Shown: positions 7,459-15,021 of the stretch, piece by piece
Numbering within the stretch: the first letter of the stretch is position 1
Layout: each line of letters opens with the position of its first letter
From: Lachnospiraceae bacterium UBA7729
GTDB taxonomy: Bacteria > Bacillota > Clostridia > Lachnospirales > Lachnospiraceae
Length of the DNA: 18,523 nt
NCBI GenBank assembly: GCA_002482005.1
Contig: DLFD01000067.1
Span: 1-18,523 of the forward strand
Reading direction: 5' to 3'
The notes under the pieces: generated by a model
What the model saw: the letters and a program-made list of their open reading frames with translations, nothing else
Databases searched by the model: none
Told to the model about the DNA's origin: nothing
Made by a program: the position numbers and the translations under genes

Positions 7459-7488
7459 GCAAAAAGGCCGCCGGCGGCGGGCTTTTTG
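7459..7488 (+). terminator. Second, possibly bidirectional, terminator hairpin
   Basis: CAAAAAG (7460-7466) pairs with CTTTTTG (7482-7488); after a G-G mismatch CCGCC continues with GGCGG. A-run and T-run flank a GC-rich core, so it could act in both directions. It stands in tandem behind the terminator at 7397-7440. Confidence 0.75.
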
Positions 7489-7599
7489 TATCAGACGCGT
7501 GTTCCTGAAAGCAATGCGTTAAGGAGAGCATCTGTAAGTATTCTGGTATTCCTGCCGGCAACTTGGTACAATATCGATAATGAACAGAGGTTTTCTGAA

Positions 7600-7615
7600 G
7601 ATTACAGGATTACAG
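7600..7615 (+). repeat. Short tandem duplication GATTACAG x2
   Basis: GATTACAG occurs twice head to tail at 7600-7607 and 7608-7615, followed by a partial GATAT. It lies about 50 bases ahead of the helicase start, in its 5' untranslated or promoter region. No function is visible. Confidence 0.6.
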
Positions 7616-7662
7616 GATATAGAGGCAGGCAGGATCCTTGCCCCTCACGTGAGGATAGATCG

Positions 7663-10600
7663 ATGGCATCAGCCAAGATAGCATGGAAACAGCTTTTCTC
7701 TCCGACAATCAGGTCCCGGGCCCTTTCCTACTTCCGGGCAGGCAAGGTGAAGAAGATCACGGGGGAGAAAGACGGTACTTTTACAGGTACTGTGCGCGGA
7801 ACTAGAAATTACCAGGTTACAATCGGGATCGAGGATGACAAGGTCTCAAGGATGACCTGCAGCTGCCCGTATGCCGAGAAGGGAGAACCCTGCAAGCATG
7901 AGGCCGCCATGCTCTATCAGATGGAACAGGACGGACTCCTGGACCTGAAGCAGGAGCCGGAAGAAGTACTTGCCGGGCCGGAGAAACCTGCATTGCCCTC
8001 GGGAATACGGGCAAACACGGCTGCAGCCGGAAGAACGGGAGCAGTTTCAGACCTTCCCGGCGGCGCAAGGCCAGACGGTGCCTCGGAGCAGGAAAGAGGC
8101 CAGGAAAAGACCAGGGCAGCTCACGAAGAGGCCCTCCGCGAACTTGTGAGGAGGGATATCGCCGAGGCTTCTGACGAAGAAGACGGGGAAGCCTCATTTG
8201 TCGTGGACAATTACCACTTTTATGACACGCAGAGCATGTTCAGGGAAGCGGGGATCACGAAGTCTGCCTACAGAAAGGCGGCTGCCTTCTTCGATGGGGA
8301 CAGGGCGCCCTATCTGACCGGCGTCGAGAGCGGATACCTCTGGACGGACAAGGGCAAGGTCCGGGGAGGGCGCTGCCGGGTCTATGGCGGAGGCGAGGAC
8401 TGGTATGTCACGCTTACCTATACGCAGGCCAAGGTGATCAAGGCAGACTGCAGCCGCTGCTATTTCCACGAAAGAAGCAGCCATTCCAGTCTTGGACATG
8501 TTCCCTGCGGACATGAGGCAGCCGCAGTACTTCTGCTCACACAGTACCTTGATGAAGCGGACAGCAGCGATGCCACAAGCGATGGCGCGGACATCTTCCT
8601 GGACCGGGCCCTGCCATCGAAAGAACAGACCTTGCGTGTAAAGGCCGCCGGACAGCATAAGGAGGAACGAGGCTCCCTTAGTCTGAATGTCAGGCTGGAG
8701 ACTCCCAGAGGGGACGACGGGATCTACGCGGCTTTTTACATCGGTGCAAACCGCATGTACAAGGTCAAGGACCTCACGGAGCTTCTGGATGGCTTCAAGG
8801 AAAAGGCAACCCTGACATTCGGGAAGAATACGGAGCTGTATCTGTCGGAAGACAGTCTGGATGAAAACTCCACACGGTGGTATGCCTGGCTGAAAGAACA
8901 GTATGCCGAGTTCTGCCGCATGAAGAACAGGCTGAGGGGACAGTCGGAAGACTACGGCTTCCGTGCTTCCCCCTTCAGCAGCCTTGCTTTTCCCCAGACC
9001 CTTCTTCTCGACGAGGGACGGATCGACAGCTATTTTGATCTGCAGAAAGGGCAGGCTGTCGAGTATACGAAACGAACGCCTTTGGAGACCACAAAGAGTC
9101 AGCTTACCCTGAAGGAGGGAAGCCTGGACCTGAAACTGAAGATCAGTCCGGTAACATCAGGAAGCGGTACCAGGACCGTGTTTGAAGGAGTGGATATCAA
9201 AGGCAGCGGGGGAGTTCTTCTTCGGGGAAAGGACTATATCTATCAGCTTACCCCCTCTTCTCTGACAAGGATAAAGTCGGAATATCCGGAACTTTGCGCC
9301 GCCCTCTGCGACGTATGCAGCGTGAATGGGGAGATCAGTCTGACGATTGGGCGCAGCAGGCTGAATGAGTTCTGGCACCGGGTCCTGCCCCAGCTGAAGG
9401 AAACGGCGGATGTGACGATCGAGCGGGAGGACTACATCACCCGCTATATCGTGCCGGACCCGCAGTACCATTTCTACCTGGATGAGGCGGATTCCGTAGT
9501 CTACGGACAGGCAGAAGTTTTCTACGGCCCTGAGCGCTACCAGCTCGGAGACTGGGACCCGGGGCAGGAGACTCCGGTCACGGAGGGATTCCGCAAGCGC
9601 AGCTCCGAGTACGAGGTCTACCAGCGCTTCGCCCGCTATCTGCCAGAATACGATGTCCGGCATAATGTGTTCTACGGGGAGATGGATGACGCCCAGATCT
9701 TCAATCTTCTGGACCATGGGCTGCAGGAACTGATGGATATCGGGGAAGTCCATGTAACCGACCACTTCAAACGGCTGAGGATCCGGAGGTCCATGAAAGT
9801 CCAGGTCGGCGTAAGCCTTGAGTCGGGCCTGATGGACCTTAAAATCTCCTCGGAGGATCTTGAGCCGCAGGAGCTTCTGGACATCCTTTCCGCCTACCGC
9901 AGAAAGAACCATTATATCCGCCTGAAGAGCGGAGACTTTCTGAAACTGGACGGCAACGTTACAGCAGCTTCCCTGCAGCAGATGATGGAGGAGATGAACC
10001 TTCCCCTGAAGGATCTGGTGAAGGGGCATATGACGGTGCCGGCTTACCGGGCTCTGTATCTCGACAATATGCTCTCCGGCATGGAGGACGTGTACGAAAA
10101 CCGGGACAGCCATTTCCGGACCCTGGTCCGGGCCTTCAAGTCGGTGGAAGACTCAGACTTCCAGGTGCCGGCAGGTCTGAACGCGAAGCTGAGGGGCTAC
10201 CAGGAAGAAGGATACGGATGGCTGAGGACCCTGGATGAGTATGGCTTTGGGGGGATCCTCGCGGATGAGATGGGTCTGGGGAAGACCCTTCAGGTCATCT
10301 GCTGCATGCTGGCAGTCAAAGAAGAACAGAAGGAGAGCGGGACCGGGAACACGTCGCTCATTGTCTGCCCGGCATCCCTCGTTTACAACTGGGGAGAGGA
10401 ACTGAAGAGGTTTGCTCCTTCCCTGAGCACAGTTCTGATCGCGGGAACGGCGGCGGAGCGGGCGGAGCTGATCCGGGACGTCGATCAGTATGATGCCGCG
10501 GTCACTTCCTATGATCTGCTCAAGCGGGACATAGACCAGTACGATGGGCATAGCTTTCGCTTTGCCGTAGTGGATGAAGCCCAGAACATGAAGAATCCGG

Positions 10601-11586
10601 CGACTGCGGCGGCTAAGTCCGTCAAGCTGATCCATGCGAAGACCAGATTTGCCCTGACCGGGACGCCGATCGAGAACCGGCTCAGCGAACTGTGGAGCAT
10701 CTTCGACTTTGTCATGCCTGGATATCTGTATGATTACCGCAAATTCAGGACAGAGATCGAAGTTCCGGTCACCAAAAGCAATGACCAGGATGCGATGGAC
10801 AGGATCAGGCGAATGGTGTCTCCGTTTATTCTCAGAAGACAGAAGAAGGATGTTCTGAAGGATCTTCCGGACAAGCTCGAGGAGGTCCGCTACGCCCGGA
10901 TGGACAAAAAGCAGCAGAGGGTCTACGATGCCGAAGTGACAAAGATGAAGGCTAAACTTCTGGCGCAGAGCGATGAGGAGATCTCCAGAAGCAGGATCCA
11001 GATCCTGGCGGAGCTGACAAAGATCCGTCAGATCTGCTGTGACCCGTCACTGCTTTTTTCCAACTACGACGGTGATTCGGCAAAGACCGACATGTGCATG
11101 GAACTGATCCGCAGCCTGATCGAAGGACAGCACAGGACCCTGGTCTTTTCCCAGTTCACCAGCATGTTTGACATCCTGGAGAAACAGCTGGAGGAAGAAG
11201 GGATCGCATACTATAAGATCACGGGAGAGACCCCGAAGAAAAGGAGACTGGAACTGGTCCACGACTTTAACACGGGAACAGTTCCCCTCTTTCTGATCTC
11301 CCTGAAGGCGGGAGGAACAGGCCTGAACCTGACAGGAGCGGATGCGGTCATCCACTATGATCCGTGGTGGAATACTGCTGCCCAGGACCAGGCGACTGAC
11401 CGTGCCCACAGGATCGGGCAGACAAAGACCGTCACCGTCTTCCGCCTGATCGTCAAGGGAACGATCGAGGAAAAGATCATGGATCTTCAGGAAAGCAAGA
11501 AGAAACTGTCGGATGATATACTGGAGGGAGAAAATATCAGCGCGGCCGTCTTCGACAAGGATGACCTCATGGATCTCCTTGGCTGA
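7663..11586 (+). CDS. SNF2-family helicase with two SWIM zinc fingers
   Basis: A 1307-residue DNA-dependent ATPase of the bacterial SNF2 group. Two SWIM-type fingers lie at the N-terminus: C66-x-C68-x8-C77-x-H79, and C263-x2-C266-x15-C282-x-H284. A Glu/Ala/Gly-rich linker (about 95-185) separates them. Residues ~300-830 form the SNF2-associated middle region. The helicase core has Walker A ADEMGLGKT (K874), the DEAQ box at D971-Q974, TGTPIENRLSELWSIFDF, and C-terminal motifs SLKAGGTGLNLTGAD and QATDRAHRIGQ (R1247, R1250). Start at 7663 follows GTGAGGAT by six bases; the frame is open 59 codons farther upstream but that part crosses the terminator and lacks a site. Role in DNA remodelling, repair or transcription is inferred. 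Monocistronic. Confidence 0.93.
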   Translation: MASAKIAWKQLFSPTIRSRALSYFRAGKVKKITGEKDGTFTGTVRGTRNYQVTIGIEDDKVSRMTCSCPYAEKGEPCKHEAAMLYQMEQDGLLDLKQEPEEVLAGPEKPALPSGIRANTAAAGRTGAVSDLPGGARPDGASEQERGQEKTRAAHEEALRELVRRDIAEASDEEDGEASFVVDNYHFYDTQSMFREAGITKSAYRKAAAFFDGDRAPYLTGVESGYLWTDKGKVRGGRCRVYGGGEDWYVTLTYTQAKVIKADCSRCYFHERSSHSSLGHVPCGHEAAAVLLLTQYLDEADSSDATSDGADIFLDRALPSKEQTLRVKAAGQHKEERGSLSLNVRLETPRGDDGIYAAFYIGANRMYKVKDLTELLDGFKEKATLTFGKNTELYLSEDSLDENSTRWYAWLKEQYAEFCRMKNRLRGQSEDYGFRASPFSSLAFPQTLLLDEGRIDSYFDLQKGQAVEYTKRTPLETTKSQLTLKEGSLDLKLKISPVTSGSGTRTVFEGVDIKGSGGVLLRGKDYIYQLTPSSLTRIKSEYPELCAALCDVCSVNGEISLTIGRSRLNEFWHRVLPQLKETADVTIEREDYITRYIVPDPQYHFYLDEADSVVYGQAEVFYGPERYQLGDWDPGQETPVTEGFRKRSSEYEVYQRFARYLPEYDVRHNVFYGEMDDAQIFNLLDHGLQELMDIGEVHVTDHFKRLRIRRSMKVQVGVSLESGLMDLKISSEDLEPQELLDILSAYRRKNHYIRLKSGDFLKLDGNVTAASLQQMMEEMNLPLKDLVKGHMTVPAYRALYLDNMLSGMEDVYENRDSHFRTLVRAFKSVEDSDFQVPAGLNAKLRGYQEEGYGWLRTLDEYGFGGILADEMGLGKTLQVICCMLAVKEEQKESGTGNTSLIVCPASLVYNWGEELKRFAPSLSTVLIAGTAAERAELIRDVDQYDAAVTSYDLLKRDIDQYDGHSFRFAVVDEAQNMKNPATAAAKSVKLIHAKTRFALTGTPIENRLSELWSIFDFVMPGYLYDYRKFRTEIEVPVTKSNDQDAMDRIRRMVSPFILRRQKKDVLKDLPDKLEEVRYARMDKKQQRVYDAEVTKMKAKLLAQSDEEISRSRIQILAELTKIRQICCDPSLLFSNYDGDSAKTDMCMELIRSLIEGQHRTLVFSQFTSMFDILEKQLEEEGIAYYKITGETPKKRRLELVHDFNTGTVPLFLISLKAGGTGLNLTGADAVIHYDPWWNTAAQDQATDRAHRIGQTKTVTVFRLIVKGTIEEKIMDLQESKKKLSDDILEGENISAAVFDKDDLMDLLG

Positions 11587-11626
11587 TCTGAGACAGGAGA
11601 CGGTAAGGCGCGCAGTGGCGCAGAAT

Positions 11627-11640
11627 TCCTCTGCAGAGGA
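11627..11640. repeat. Perfect 14-base palindrome after the helicase gene
   Basis: TCCTCTGCAGAGGA is its own reverse complement and lies 40 bases after the helicase stop. There is no T-run, so it is not a standard terminator. It may be a protein-binding site or chance. Confidence 0.45.
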
Positions 11641-11685
11641 TACGATTGTCCAGCCGATCGCGTCCGGGCGGCAAAGTTCACATGA

Positions 11686-11718
11686 CCTGCGGCCGCGCGA
11701 ACAACGCGCGGCCGCAGG
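11686..11718. repeat. Perfect 14-bp inverted repeat with 5-base loop
   Basis: CCTGCGGCCGCGCG (11686-11699), loop AACAA, CGCGCGGCCGCAGG (11705-11718). The arms are perfect and all but pure GC; TGACC before and GGTCA after could extend it with a four-base bulge. It lies inside the tnpB remnant and has no T-run. It could be a small palindromic insertion or an extremely stable RNA hairpin. Confidence 0.85.
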
Positions 11719-11862
11719 AGAAGGTCAATAGCTGTGATCTTAATGCTTCCTACAATATAGGAGCGAGATATTTTGTACGAGAGATCATAAAGTCCCTTCC
11801 GGTAACGGAAAAAGAATCGCGCGCGCACCGCGAGTCGCAAGCTTCCGCGCACTAGATGGGCA

Positions 11863-11892
11863 GCGCATAACGGCAAAAGTACCGGGATGCGC
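11863..11892 (+). repeat. Hairpin just after the tnpB-remnant stop
   Basis: GCGCAT (11863-11868) pairs with ATGCGC (11887-11892), and inside it CGG (11871-11873) with CCG (11882-11884). Structured RNA at the 3' end of tnpB is expected for the omega RNA scaffold, but with the element this decayed the link is only inference. Confidence 0.4.
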
Positions 11893-11977
11893 CTGATACA
11901 GCTCAGAGCCTGGATGGTTTTGGGGATTACAGGAATATCAGCAGTAGAATAATGGAGAACGGAAGGAGGAGTATTGT

Positions 11978-12133
11978 ATGTTAAACAGACCGCATAGCAG
12001 AAAAGCAAAGGCAGTGGAAGGAACAGCCGAAGCAAAGAAGGGCGAAAGAGTCGCCGGACCGAAGGCTGGAGAGGGCAAAGCACCGTTTGCCGAAAGCGGG
12101 AAGAAGGAAGACCAGGAAAAGAAGAACGAGTGA
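11978..12133 (+). CDS. Small hydrophilic Lys/Glu-rich protein, 51 aa, unknown function
   Basis: A 51-codon reading frame starting MLNRPHSRKAKAVEG and ending QEKKNE. It has one of the best ribosome sites in the window: GGAAGGAGGA at 11961-11970, seven bases before the ATG. The product has about 13 Lys/Arg and 9 Asp/Glu, no cysteine, no hydrophobic segment and no signal peptide; it is probably disordered and cytoplasmic. It ends 48 bases before the C11 protease gene in the same direction, so the two may be co-transcribed; a TAGAAT box at 11945-11950 could be a -10 element. I do not recognise a family. It could be a real small gene or a fortuitous frame after the tnpB debris; the ribosome site favours translation. 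Confidence 0.55.
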   Translation: MLNRPHSRKAKAVEGTAEAKKGERVAGPKAGEGKAPFAESGKKEDQEKKNE

Positions 12134-12181
12134 CAGATGCCTGAAATCAGAAAAAACTATGACAAGTAAGAGGAACACAGC

Positions 12182-14593
12182 ATGAAGAAGACTTTTGAGA
12201 TCGGGATGCTCTGGCGCGCAGCGCTGCTGACAGCGCTTCTTTTCATACTTCCGTGCCAGAGCGTGGCAGCGAAAGGTGTTGACACGGACTACTCGCAGGT
12301 GAACGGTCAGGTTTCGCAAAACGCACGGAGGAAGTATACCAGGCTGCGCGGCAAGGGAAAAGATCAGGTGACGCTGATGGTCTACATGATTGGAACGGAT
12401 CTGGAGAGCCGCAGCGGGATGGGAACCAGCGACCTGAACGAGATGCTGTACGCGGACCTGGACAGCAGCCGGGTCAATGTCCTCGTGGAGACCGGGGGCT
12501 GCAGAAGGTGGCACAATTCTGTCGTCACTGCCGGGAAGATCCAGCGATGGTCGGTCTCGGACAAGGGTCTGGGTATCCTGACGGAGAAGGAAGCCTCACC
12601 GATGACCTATGAGGATGAGCTGGGGGATTTTATCAGGTACTGCGCAGATATCGCTCCGGCGAACCGCTACATGCTGATTCTGTGGGACCATGGCGGCGGA
12701 TCGGTCAGCGGCTACGGCTATGACGAAACCTTCCCGAACGAAACCATGGACATCGGGGAGATCGCAAAGGCTCTGGACGAGGGAGGCGTGAAGTTCGACT
12801 TCATCGGCTTTGACGCCTGTCTGATGGCGACACTCGAGAATGCAATCGCGGTAGAACCCTATGCAGACTACCTGATCGCCAGTGAAGAATCCGAGCCTGG
12901 AACCGGCTGGTACTACACGAACTGGCTGAAGATGCTGAACGAGAATTCATCGACAAACACACTGAATCTCGGACGGCAGATCTGCGATGACTTCACTTCC
13001 GAGAGCGCAAAGTCCGCACGTTTTTCTGCGACGACACTTTCCGTCACAGACCTCGCAGAGCTGTCCCAGACCGTGAAGCGGCAGCTGGGTCCCTTTGGAA
13101 AAGATATCACGAAGATGCTGAAGGGTAAGAACTATCAGGCGGTTGCGGATGCAAGATGCTCCAGCCGGGAATTCTCACCCTCAGGCCACCTTGATCAGGT
13201 TGATGTGGCCGACTTCTGTGAACGCCTTGGGACGGAAGCGGCAAAGAAACTTTCGGAGGCTGTGCAGTCGGCGGTCAAGTACAACCGCGTAGCCAACATG
13301 ACGAACGCTTACGGGCTGAGCATATATTTCCCGAACGCATCGCTGAGAAGCGTGAACTCGATGATCAGTCTGTGCGATGAAGTAGGGATAGACGGAAGCT
13401 GGGGCGACGGGATCCGCGCCTATGCAGCGCTGAGCAGTTCCGGACAGCTCGTGGCAGATCATGGATACTCCTACGGGAGCGGATCAGGCAGCCTTCTGGA
13501 GACGCTCCTGGGCGGAGAATCTTCTGCATCGCAGAGCCAGTCTTCATCCGGCGGTCTGCTGGAAGCGCTGTTTGGCTCTGGCACTTCACAGTACGGGTCC
13601 GGAAGCTCATGGGAGGACTATGAGGGCTATTACGATAGCAGCTATGATTCCTATGATTCAATGTCCGAGCAGGATATCCTGAACATGCTGATGGATGCCT
13701 ATTCTTCCGCAGATGCATCCCAGAACCAGTCCTGGGGATCCGGAAACGGCTATTACGGGAGCAGTTCCGGAAGCCTTATCGACGCGCTGCTGGGCGGCTA
13801 CGCCTCCACGGACGGAACCTACTATGGCGGGAACAGCTATTCTTCGGTATTCGGAGATGGATATGGCTCCGGAAGCTACTCTGAGCAGCAGCTCTCCGAT
13901 ACGGATCTTCTGACCTTGGCGGCGCAGATGCTGTCGGGAAGAGAGATAGTCGGATCGGAAACTCTGAAGCTGACAGAGAAGGACGGCCAGCAGGTCCTCG
14001 CTATGGATGAGGACAAGTGGTCTCAGGTGACAGCCGCAGACCTGAACGTCTTTGTCGACGACGGGGAAGGCTATCTGGACCTGGGACTTGACAACGTTCT
14101 GGAGTATACGGAGGACGGCGACCTGATCGATGCCTGGGACGGAACGTGGCTGACGCTGAACGGCCAGCCGGTCGCTCTGTATCCGGTCAGTGACGAAGAC
14201 GTGGACGGCGATGGCCTGTACATAACCACCAAGTACATCCCTGCACTCCTGAACGGAGAGCGGGTCAACCTGATCGTGGAGTTCAATGAGGAGACCGGTG
14301 AGGATTCTGTGCTTGGGGCGCAGGAGATCACAGAGACCGGCGTTCTCGGAAAAGGCTACATAGACATGAAGCCGGGCGACCTGATCCAGCCGGTCTGCGA
14401 TTATTTCACCTATGAGGGGAGCTTTGAGTCAACCTATAAGCTTGGAGATGTTCTGGAGGTTCCGGAGGACGGTGGGCTGACGATTGCCAATATGAAGATC
14501 ACGGGAGGGAAGAGGATGCTCTATACCGCCCGTCTGACGGACATCTATCAGGCACACTACTGGCTGCCGATGACAGAAGCAGAGGCGTCGTAA
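12182..14593 (+). CDS. Secreted clostripain-family (C11) cysteine peptidase with Gly/Ser/Tyr-rich insert
   Basis: An 803-residue protein. Residues 1-30 are a Sec signal peptide (KK, then ALLTALLFILPC, cleavage near SVAAKG). The peptidase C11 domain covers ~65-420: VTLMVYMIGTDLES opens it, ILWDHGGGSVSGYG holds catalytic H170, and FIGFDACLMATLENA holds catalytic C213. Members cleave after Arg/Lys in secreted or surface proteins. Residues ~427-575 are a Gly/Ser/Tyr/Asp-rich low-complexity stretch with three copies of a short motif: SLLETLLGG (437-445), GLLEALFGSG (458-467), SLIDALLGG (531-539). A C-terminal beta-rich domain (~590-800) carries DVDGDG. No sorting signal or C-terminal membrane helix is seen. 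AGGA lies seven bases before the ATG. Confidence 0.88.
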   Translation: MKKTFEIGMLWRAALLTALLFILPCQSVAAKGVDTDYSQVNGQVSQNARRKYTRLRGKGKDQVTLMVYMIGTDLESRSGMGTSDLNEMLYADLDSSRVNVLVETGGCRRWHNSVVTAGKIQRWSVSDKGLGILTEKEASPMTYEDELGDFIRYCADIAPANRYMLILWDHGGGSVSGYGYDETFPNETMDIGEIAKALDEGGVKFDFIGFDACLMATLENAIAVEPYADYLIASEESEPGTGWYYTNWLKMLNENSSTNTLNLGRQICDDFTSESAKSARFSATTLSVTDLAELSQTVKRQLGPFGKDITKMLKGKNYQAVADARCSSREFSPSGHLDQVDVADFCERLGTEAAKKLSEAVQSAVKYNRVANMTNAYGLSIYFPNASLRSVNSMISLCDEVGIDGSWGDGIRAYAALSSSGQLVADHGYSYGSGSGSLLETLLGGESSASQSQSSSGGLLEALFGSGTSQYGSGSSWEDYEGYYDSSYDSYDSMSEQDILNMLMDAYSSADASQNQSWGSGNGYYGSSSGSLIDALLGGYASTDGTYYGGNSYSSVFGDGYGSGSYSEQQLSDTDLLTLAAQMLSGREIVGSETLKLTEKDGQQVLAMDEDKWSQVTAADLNVFVDDGEGYLDLGLDNVLEYTEDGDLIDAWDGTWLTLNGQPVALYPVSDEDVDGDGLYITTKYIPALLNGERVNLIVEFNEETGEDSVLGAQEITETGVLGKGYIDMKPGDLIQPVCDYFTYEGSFESTYKLGDVLEVPEDGGLTIANMKITGGKRMLYTARLTDIYQAHYWLPMTEAEAS

Positions 14594-14813
14594 AGCAGAA
14601 GCATATCCGGCCGGTCCGGCCATAACGAAAAGAGGAAAGTTTCAGTCGAAAAAACGGGGGAAGATCTGCCCGAACAATCTGGAGAAACATACAGACGGTA
14701 CGCTGCAGGAAGATGAGTGAGAGAATATGAAGAACTCCCGGACTTCCATAATTCTTTATCGCCGCTGTATTCCGCAGATCCTGGAGGACCTTCGCCCCGA
14801 AGCGGAAAGCCGG

Positions 14814-14938
14814 TTCAAAACTTCGTCGCGCGGATTCCCGTGACTTCCACCCTTCGGGTGCGCAGGGCGACTCGTGGAAGGAGCGCATTATAACAATTTC
14901 ACGTAGTCGTGTGATACAAACACGCGACGAAGTTTGAA
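14814..14938. repeat. Long-range inverted repeat (16 bp with one bulge) enclosing nested hairpins
   Basis: TTCAAAACTTCGTCGCG (14814-14830) is complementary to CGCGACGAAGTTTGAA (14923-14938) apart from one extra A. Inside are CTTCCAC (14844-14850) with GTGGAAG (14874-14880), and CACCC-TTC-GGGTG (14848-14860) as an alternative. The arrangement resembles a repetitive palindromic element or a folded RNA. Confidence 0.8.
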
Positions 14939-14956
14939 GCCTCCGGCGGATGCCAC

Positions 14957-14992
14957 GGGCACGCAGAAGAAGACGCTCCGCGTCGCGTGCCC
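14957..14992. repeat. Bulged 13-bp hairpin
   Basis: GGGCACGC (14957-14964) pairs with GCGTGCCC (14985-14992), stacked directly on GACGC-TCC-GCGTC (14972-14984); the only unpaired bases are the bulge AGAAGAA and the loop. Part of the structured convergent intergenic region. Confidence 0.8.
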
Positions 14993-14997
14993 GGGCG

Positions 14998-15019
14998 CAA
15001 TTCCGCCAAGGCGGAATTG
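14998..15019. terminator. Perfect 10-bp hairpin two bases past the dehydrogenase stop
   Basis: CAATTCCGCC (14998-15007), loop AA, GGCGGAATTG (15010-15019). It lies immediately beyond the stop of the minus-strand alcohol dehydrogenase and could help end or stabilise its transcript, though no T-run follows on the minus strand. Terminator function is therefore uncertain. Confidence 0.45.
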
Positions 15020-15021
15020 AT

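Larger units (their letters stand above)
11646..11952 (+). pseudogene. tnpB: 3' remnant of an IS200/IS605-type tnpB (RNA-guided nuclease), frameshifted
   Basis: The frame reading CDLNASYNIGARYFVREIIK followed by SLPVTE (about 11736-11814) is the highly characteristic C-terminal end of TnpB/OrfB proteins of Clostridia, including the last RuvC-region Asp. Nothing upstream shows the rest of TnpB: the helicase ends just before, and the frame hits a stop at 11604. A TAG closes this frame at 11853-11855; a +1 shift continues as MRLIQLRAWMVLG to a TAA at 11950-11952, which may be the original tail (less sure). No transposase tnpA is present. The segment coding MTCGRANNARPQEKV is made of a perfect palindrome that looks inserted into the old gene. 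It is a dead element; in this family the 3' end of tnpB also encodes the guide RNA. Confidence 0.72.
14594..15021. other. Gene-free convergent intergenic region with dense inverted repeats
   Basis: This 428-base stretch lies between the stops of the C11 peptidase and the alcohol dehydrogenase. I see no supported gene in it; frames of up to ~190 codons on the minus strand lack ribosome sites and run through hairpins. From 14609 on it holds: GGCCG-GTC-CGGCC (14609-14621); TTCCGC/GCGGAA (14770-14807) enclosing CTTCG-CCC-CGAAG; a long arm pair at 14814-14830 and 14923-14938; CTTCCAC/GTGGAAG (14844-14880); GGGCACGC/GCGTGCCC (14957-14992); and a perfect 10-bp hairpin (14998-15019). None is followed by a clear T-run. 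Confidence 0.7.

Noticed and set aside
7544..7572. Promoter for the helicase with TACAAT at 7567-7572
   Set aside because: The -10 is good but no acceptable -35 is found at 16-18 bases; left as unannotated.
7486..7662. Upstream extension of the helicase frame
   Set aside because: It begins in the terminator hairpin, lacks a normal start with a ribosome site, and the extra residues match nothing; ATG at 7663 is better.
9157..10113. Minus-strand frame of 318 codons within the helicase gene
   Set aside because: Antisense shadow of the SNF2-associated region, with no ribosome site or domain.
11487..12083. Minus-strand frame of 198 codons over the tnpB remnant
   Set aside because: Overlaps the helicase end, tnpB remnant and small gene; composition is that of a shadow frame (Arg/Ser/Pro-rich).
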